From the NCBI GenBank assembly GCA_017461545.1, contig JAFTXP010000003.1, positions 62,001-126,000 of the forward strand: 64,000 nt of DNA. The letters run 5' to 3'. A model generated the notes under the pieces. It saw only the letters and a list, made by a program, of their open reading frames with translations. It searched no databases and had not been told where the DNA came from. This stretch comes from Clostridia bacterium (GTDB taxonomy: Bacteria; Bacillota; Clostridia; UBA1212). A program made the translations under genes and the position numbers. Within the stretch, counting starts at the first letter, position 1. Every line of letters begins with the position of its first letter. This document shows, piece after piece, positions 60,832 to 64,000 of the stretch.

Positions 60832-62992
60832 TTTTGTAATAGCGCTTGCAGGCAATCCGAATGTAGGGAAAAGCACGGTTTTTAATGCGTTGACAGGCAT
60901 GCGACAGCACACTGGAAACTGGCCGGGAAAGACAGTTGAATGTGCCAAGGGAAAGTTTGACTGTTTCGGAAAGAATTGTACTTTAATTGACTTGCCGGGA
61001 ACTTATTCCTTGCTTTCTCATTCTCAGGAAGAGGAAATTGCAAGGGATTTTATTTGCTTCGAAAAGCCTGACTGCGTAATAGTTGTGTGCGATGCGACAT
61101 GTATGGAGCGGAATCTCAATTTGGTTTTACAGATATTGGAGCTTACAGGTAAAGTTATTGTCTGCGTAAATCTTATGGACGAAGCCGAGAAGTTCGGTGT
61201 TGTACCCGATTTAGATAAGCTCTCCCTTATGCTCGGTGTTCCCGTTGTCGGCACATGCGCGAGGTCAAACAAAGGAATTGACTCAATAAAAAGAAAAATT
61301 TGCGAGATGTCTGCTGAGGCAAAGCGAAAACTTGCAGAAGAACCTAAGCCGCCGGTTGTATATCCTGATGAAATAGAAAAGAATATTGAATTTATCAAGC
61401 CTTACGCCGAGGCCGTTTACGGCAATTCCGTAAACGGCAGGTGGCTGGCTCTGAGGCTTTTAAGCCGTGACTATGAATTAATCGAAGGTCTTAACAAAAG
61501 GCTTCGCGGCAGCGAGGTGATTTCCGGCGCCGTCAGCTCACTCGGAAATGCTGACGGCGAGCATTCGGGAGCGGCGGCACCGCAGGATGCCGCCGCTTCA
61601 GAGATGCTGGCGGCTGCGCTGCGCTGCGCGCAGCCGCCGGAAGACGCTTCCGAGATAATTGTTCAGAGCATCTTCCGCCGCGCAAGCGCGGCAGCATCTT
61701 ATATCTACTCCGAAGATTCAGATGCGGTAAAAGATTCAAAGATGAAACGGCGCAACAGACGCTTTGATAAAGTCTTTACGGGTAAAGTGACAGGAATTCC
61801 GATAATGCTTTTGTTGCTTTGCCTGATACTGTGGATAACCATTGAAGGTGCAAACTATCCGTCTGCATGGCTTTCGGAAATTTTGCTTGGGTTTGAAAGT
61901 AAAATATACTCGGGACTGAAATATGTAGGGTGCGCGGAATGGTTTTGCAGTTTTCTGTGCGAAGGCGTCTACAGGGTGGTTGCGTGGGTCGTATCGGTAA
62001 TGCTTCCGCCGATGGCAATATTCTTTCCGCTGTTCACAATTCTGGAGGACTTCGGCTACCTGCCGCGCGTTGCGTTTAATCTCGATAAATACTACAAAAA
62101 ATCAGGTGCTTGCGGAAAGCAGTCACTGACGCATTGCATGGGCTTTGGCTGTAATGCAGTAGGTGTGACAGGGTGCAGAATAATTGACTCACCGAGGGAA
62201 CGGCTGATTGCAATCCTGACCAACTGCTTTGCACCGTGCAACGGCAGATTCCCGATGATAATAACAGTCATATCGGTATTCTTTGCAATCTTTTCATCGC
62301 CTCATGCGAGCTCAATACTGTCTGCTGCGATTGTTTCCGTTGTGATAGTCGTGGGGGTGTTTTCATCACTTGCTGTGTCAAAAATGCTTTCAAGGACATT
62401 GCTCAAAGGAGAGGCTTCGTCTTTTGCGATGGAAATGCCTCCGTACAGAACACCTCAAGTCGGGAAAGTTATCGTAAGGTCTTTTCTCGACAGAACATTT
62501 TTTGTTTTGGGCAGGGCAATTACTGCCGCTGCACCTGCCGGAGCAATTATATGGATATTGACGAATGTCCGCGCCGGTGCGGAAAACCAAAGCCTTTTTG
62601 AAATATGTGCCGGCGCGCTTGAGCCGCTCGGACAGCTGATGGGACTTGACGGAATAATTCTGATGGCATTTATACTGGGCTTTCCAGCAAATGAGATCGT
62701 ACTGCCGCTGATTATTATGGGTTACACGGCATCGGGAAGCCTGACAGAGACAGGGAGCATCGAGGCTGTCCGTGAACTTTTAGTTTCAAACGGATGGACT
62801 CATGTCACTGCAATTTGCGTGATAATATTTGCGCTTATGCACTGGCCGTGCGCAACAACATGCATGACAATAAAGAAGGAAACCGCCAGCTTTAAGTGGA
62901 CTCTGACTGCAATACTTCTGCCGACATTGTGCGGAATCGCATGCTGTATTGCGGTGAACGGCATTGCAACATTGGCAAGGGTTTTGTTTTAA
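60824..62992 (+). CDS. feoB: Ferrous iron transporter FeoB, variant gate type
   Basis: A 722-residue GTP-dependent Fe(II) permease. The G domain (1-~165) has GNPNVGKST (G1), the NWPGKTVE switch, DLPGTYSL (G3) and NLMDE (G4). About seven to eight membrane helices follow from residue ~325. The conserved gate regions read GFGCNAVGVTGCRIIDS and NCFAPCNGRFPMII, a clostridial variant of the more familiar sequences. An Ala-rich, GC-rich linker (AAAPQDAAASEMLAAAL region, ~245-285) lies between the G domain and the membrane part. The ATG at 60824 is used because the longer frame at 60785 has an atypical N terminus. Confidence 0.93.
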   Translation: MNDFVIALAGNPNVGKSTVFNALTGMRQHTGNWPGKTVECAKGKFDCFGKNCTLIDLPGTYSLLSHSQEEEIARDFICFEKPDCVIVVCDATCMERNLNLVLQILELTGKVIVCVNLMDEAEKFGVVPDLDKLSLMLGVPVVGTCARSNKGIDSIKRKICEMSAEAKRKLAEEPKPPVVYPDEIEKNIEFIKPYAEAVYGNSVNGRWLALRLLSRDYELIEGLNKRLRGSEVISGAVSSLGNADGEHSGAAAPQDAAASEMLAAALRCAQPPEDASEIIVQSIFRRASAAASYIYSEDSDAVKDSKMKRRNRRFDKVFTGKVTGIPIMLLLLCLILWITIEGANYPSAWLSEILLGFESKIYSGLKYVGCAEWFCSFLCEGVYRVVAWVVSVMLPPMAIFFPLFTILEDFGYLPRVAFNLDKYYKKSGACGKQSLTHCMGFGCNAVGVTGCRIIDSPRERLIAILTNCFAPCNGRFPMIITVISVFFAIFSSPHASSILSAAIVSVVIVVGVFSSLAVSKMLSRTLLKGEASSFAMEMPPYRTPQVGKVIVRSFLDRTFFVLGRAITAAAPAGAIIWILTNVRAGAENQSLFEICAGALEPLGQLMGLDGIILMAFILGFPANEIVLPLIIMGYTASGSLTETGSIEAVRELLVSNGWTHVTAICVIIFALMHWPCATTCMTIKKETASFKWTLTAILLPTLCGIACCIAVNGIATLARVLF

Positions 62993-63010
62993 TAAACTTT
63001 GATGAAAGAT

Positions 63011-63041
63011 TCGCCGCTTCGGCTTTTCACTGAAGCGGCGA
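63011..63041 (+). terminator. Terminator of feoAB
   Basis: TCGCCGCTTC (63011-63020) pairs with GAAGCGGCGA (63032-63041), followed by CAAATTTTT. Confidence 0.82.
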
Positions 63042-63136
63042 CAAATTTTTATATACTTAAAAACGCCGATATTGTATAATATTTACAGTGGATTTCTCTG
63101 TTAAAACAGGTTAGAACTTGCTAGGAAGGCGAATTG

Positions 63137-64000
63137 ATGCGTATGAGAACGTTTCTTGATAAAATATTTCATTCTGATAAATTGGCAGTTAGTATTATTG
63201 TAAGGTTCGTTCTTATGTTTTTGATGTGGTTTAGGTCATTTACTTTTAATTTGGAGTTATATTGGCTGGACGAACATTATGCATATGAATTATATGTAAA
63301 TCCGATGTATGAATATGAACATCTGATGTTCAGTTCCGTTGCATTCTTTTTTCCTTTCCTGTTTTTGTGGCTTTTTGATGCAATTTGGATTCAACAAAAT
63401 ATAAAGTCTTTAAAAGTCCATCCGTATGAATACAAAGAACAACGAAACCGCTTGGTTACAAGGCACATAATAGAGTTGATTATTCCTCTCATACCGTTCT
63501 TGGTGTTGTGCCCTATCGTTTATGCATGTATGCCTGATACACCTTTCGGAAAGTCGTTTATGGTGCTTCAGTGGCTGCCGATTGTAATGACGGGATGGTT
63601 TGTGTCTGGAATTGTATGGTCTGTTCTCGGAGTAATATTGTTGGCAGTAGTGTTTTTTATCGTGCCGTTTTATGTGTTCCCTCCGGTGGTTAACCTTGTG
63701 AAAAAAGCATTTGCAGAGCTCAAGTACAATGCATTGCATGCCCTATACATAGATTACACAAAATTTGCTTCCGAGGGTATTTGTTTTTCATTTGAAAGCA
63801 ATACTCCTTACAGCAGAAAGATTAAAAAGATATTTAAGGATTTCAACGGATATTTTGAGAAAAAGTATATTGACGGATATTTAACGAAAAAAGTTATGTG
63901 TTATATTGTTCCGAAAGAGTCTGGAAATTTACCTCGTCAAAAGGGTGTATATATGACAACGGAAAGTGTTTTTGCAGTTTTAGAGTGTGATTTTGCAAAG
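63137..64000 (+). CDS. Membrane protein of unknown function (runs off the window)
   Basis: An open frame of at least 288 codons with no stop before the window end. The sequence starts MRMRTFLDKIF. Hydrophobic helices lie at about 17-36, 69-85, 116-134 and 150-185, the rest being a cytoplasmic C-terminal region (KKIFKDFNGYFEKKYIDGY). GGAAGG lies 8-13 bases before the ATG (another ATG at 63143 is possible). No motif is recognised, and the family cannot be judged without the missing end. Confidence 0.7.
   Translation, partial: MRMRTFLDKIFHSDKLAVSIIVRFVLMFLMWFRSFTFNLELYWLDEHYAYELYVNPMYEYEHLMFSSVAFFFPFLFLWLFDAIWIQQNIKSLKVHPYEYKEQRNRLVTRHIIELIIPLIPFLVLCPIVYACMPDTPFGKSFMVLQWLPIVMTGWFVSGIVWSVLGVILLAVVFFIVPFYVFPPVVNLVKKAFAELKYNALHALYIDYTKFASEGICFSFESNTPYSRKIKKIFKDFNGYFEKKYIDGYLTKKVMCYIVPKESGNLPRQKGVYMTTESVFAVLECDFAK

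Overview
The window looks like a chromosome segment of an anaerobic, spore-forming member of the Bacillota (class Clostridia), probably a gut-type organism. The sequence-level reasons are a PolC-type replicase, sporulation genes (sipL, a cotS-like gene, a spoIIQ-like gene, uninterrupted sigK), a ferredoxin-linked 2-oxoacid oxidoreductase, adhE, an [FeFe]-hydrogenase and FeoAB. A genus cannot be named from the sequence alone.

Positions 1-~4180 are the right end of an integrative mobilizable element: the 3' end of a larger protein, a hairpin cluster that may be oriT, mobC, a MOB relaxase, a TnpW-like small protein and a large serine recombinase. It abuts the stop codon of a chromosomal E2-like acyltransferase gene. 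From 5 to 22 kb lie a repeat-bearing lipoprotein, ylmH, a secreted GH99-like protein, a two-gene (gamma-delta plus alpha-beta) 2-oxoacid:ferredoxin oxidoreductase with a yyaL-like gene, a HAD phosphatase, an ABC exporter, a ferredoxin/Crp pair and an alkylsulfatase-like lipoprotein.

The 23.3-24.7 kb stretch is the most unusual. It holds three tandem ~120-bp RNA-like repeats, then a candidate type I toxin-antitoxin locus (28-residue hydrophobic peptide, convergent antisense RNA with promoter and terminator, a leader that can mask the ribosome site), then a dispersed repeat in three copies around tRNA-Leu(CAG). A spore-envelope pair follows (cotS-like, sipL), each with a sigma-E-like promoter, then a 76-bp tandem array. 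Next are a frameshifted pyrophosphatase-like gene, yfcE, adhE, a group-B-like [FeFe]-hydrogenase and a spoIIQ-like gene with a sigma-F-like promoter.

From 35 to 50 kb are capG/capF, a Cof-type phosphatase, a YhaO/YhaN-like nuclease pair, dapF, dusB, ispF-like, dut, a U32 peptidase gene split by one in-frame stop, and zapA. From 50 to 64 kb are a polC whose product lacks the usual inserted 3'-5' exonuclease domain, a GH78-like glycosidase, a truncated polysaccharide-type gene, a GNAT protein, a DinJ/YafQ pair, sigK, cdd, feoAB behind a Fur-box-like site, and an unfinished membrane-protein gene at the window edge.

The main candidates for something undescribed are the type I toxin-antitoxin locus with its neighbouring repeats, and the exonuclease-less PolC. 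Promoter and RNA calls are pattern-based and untested.
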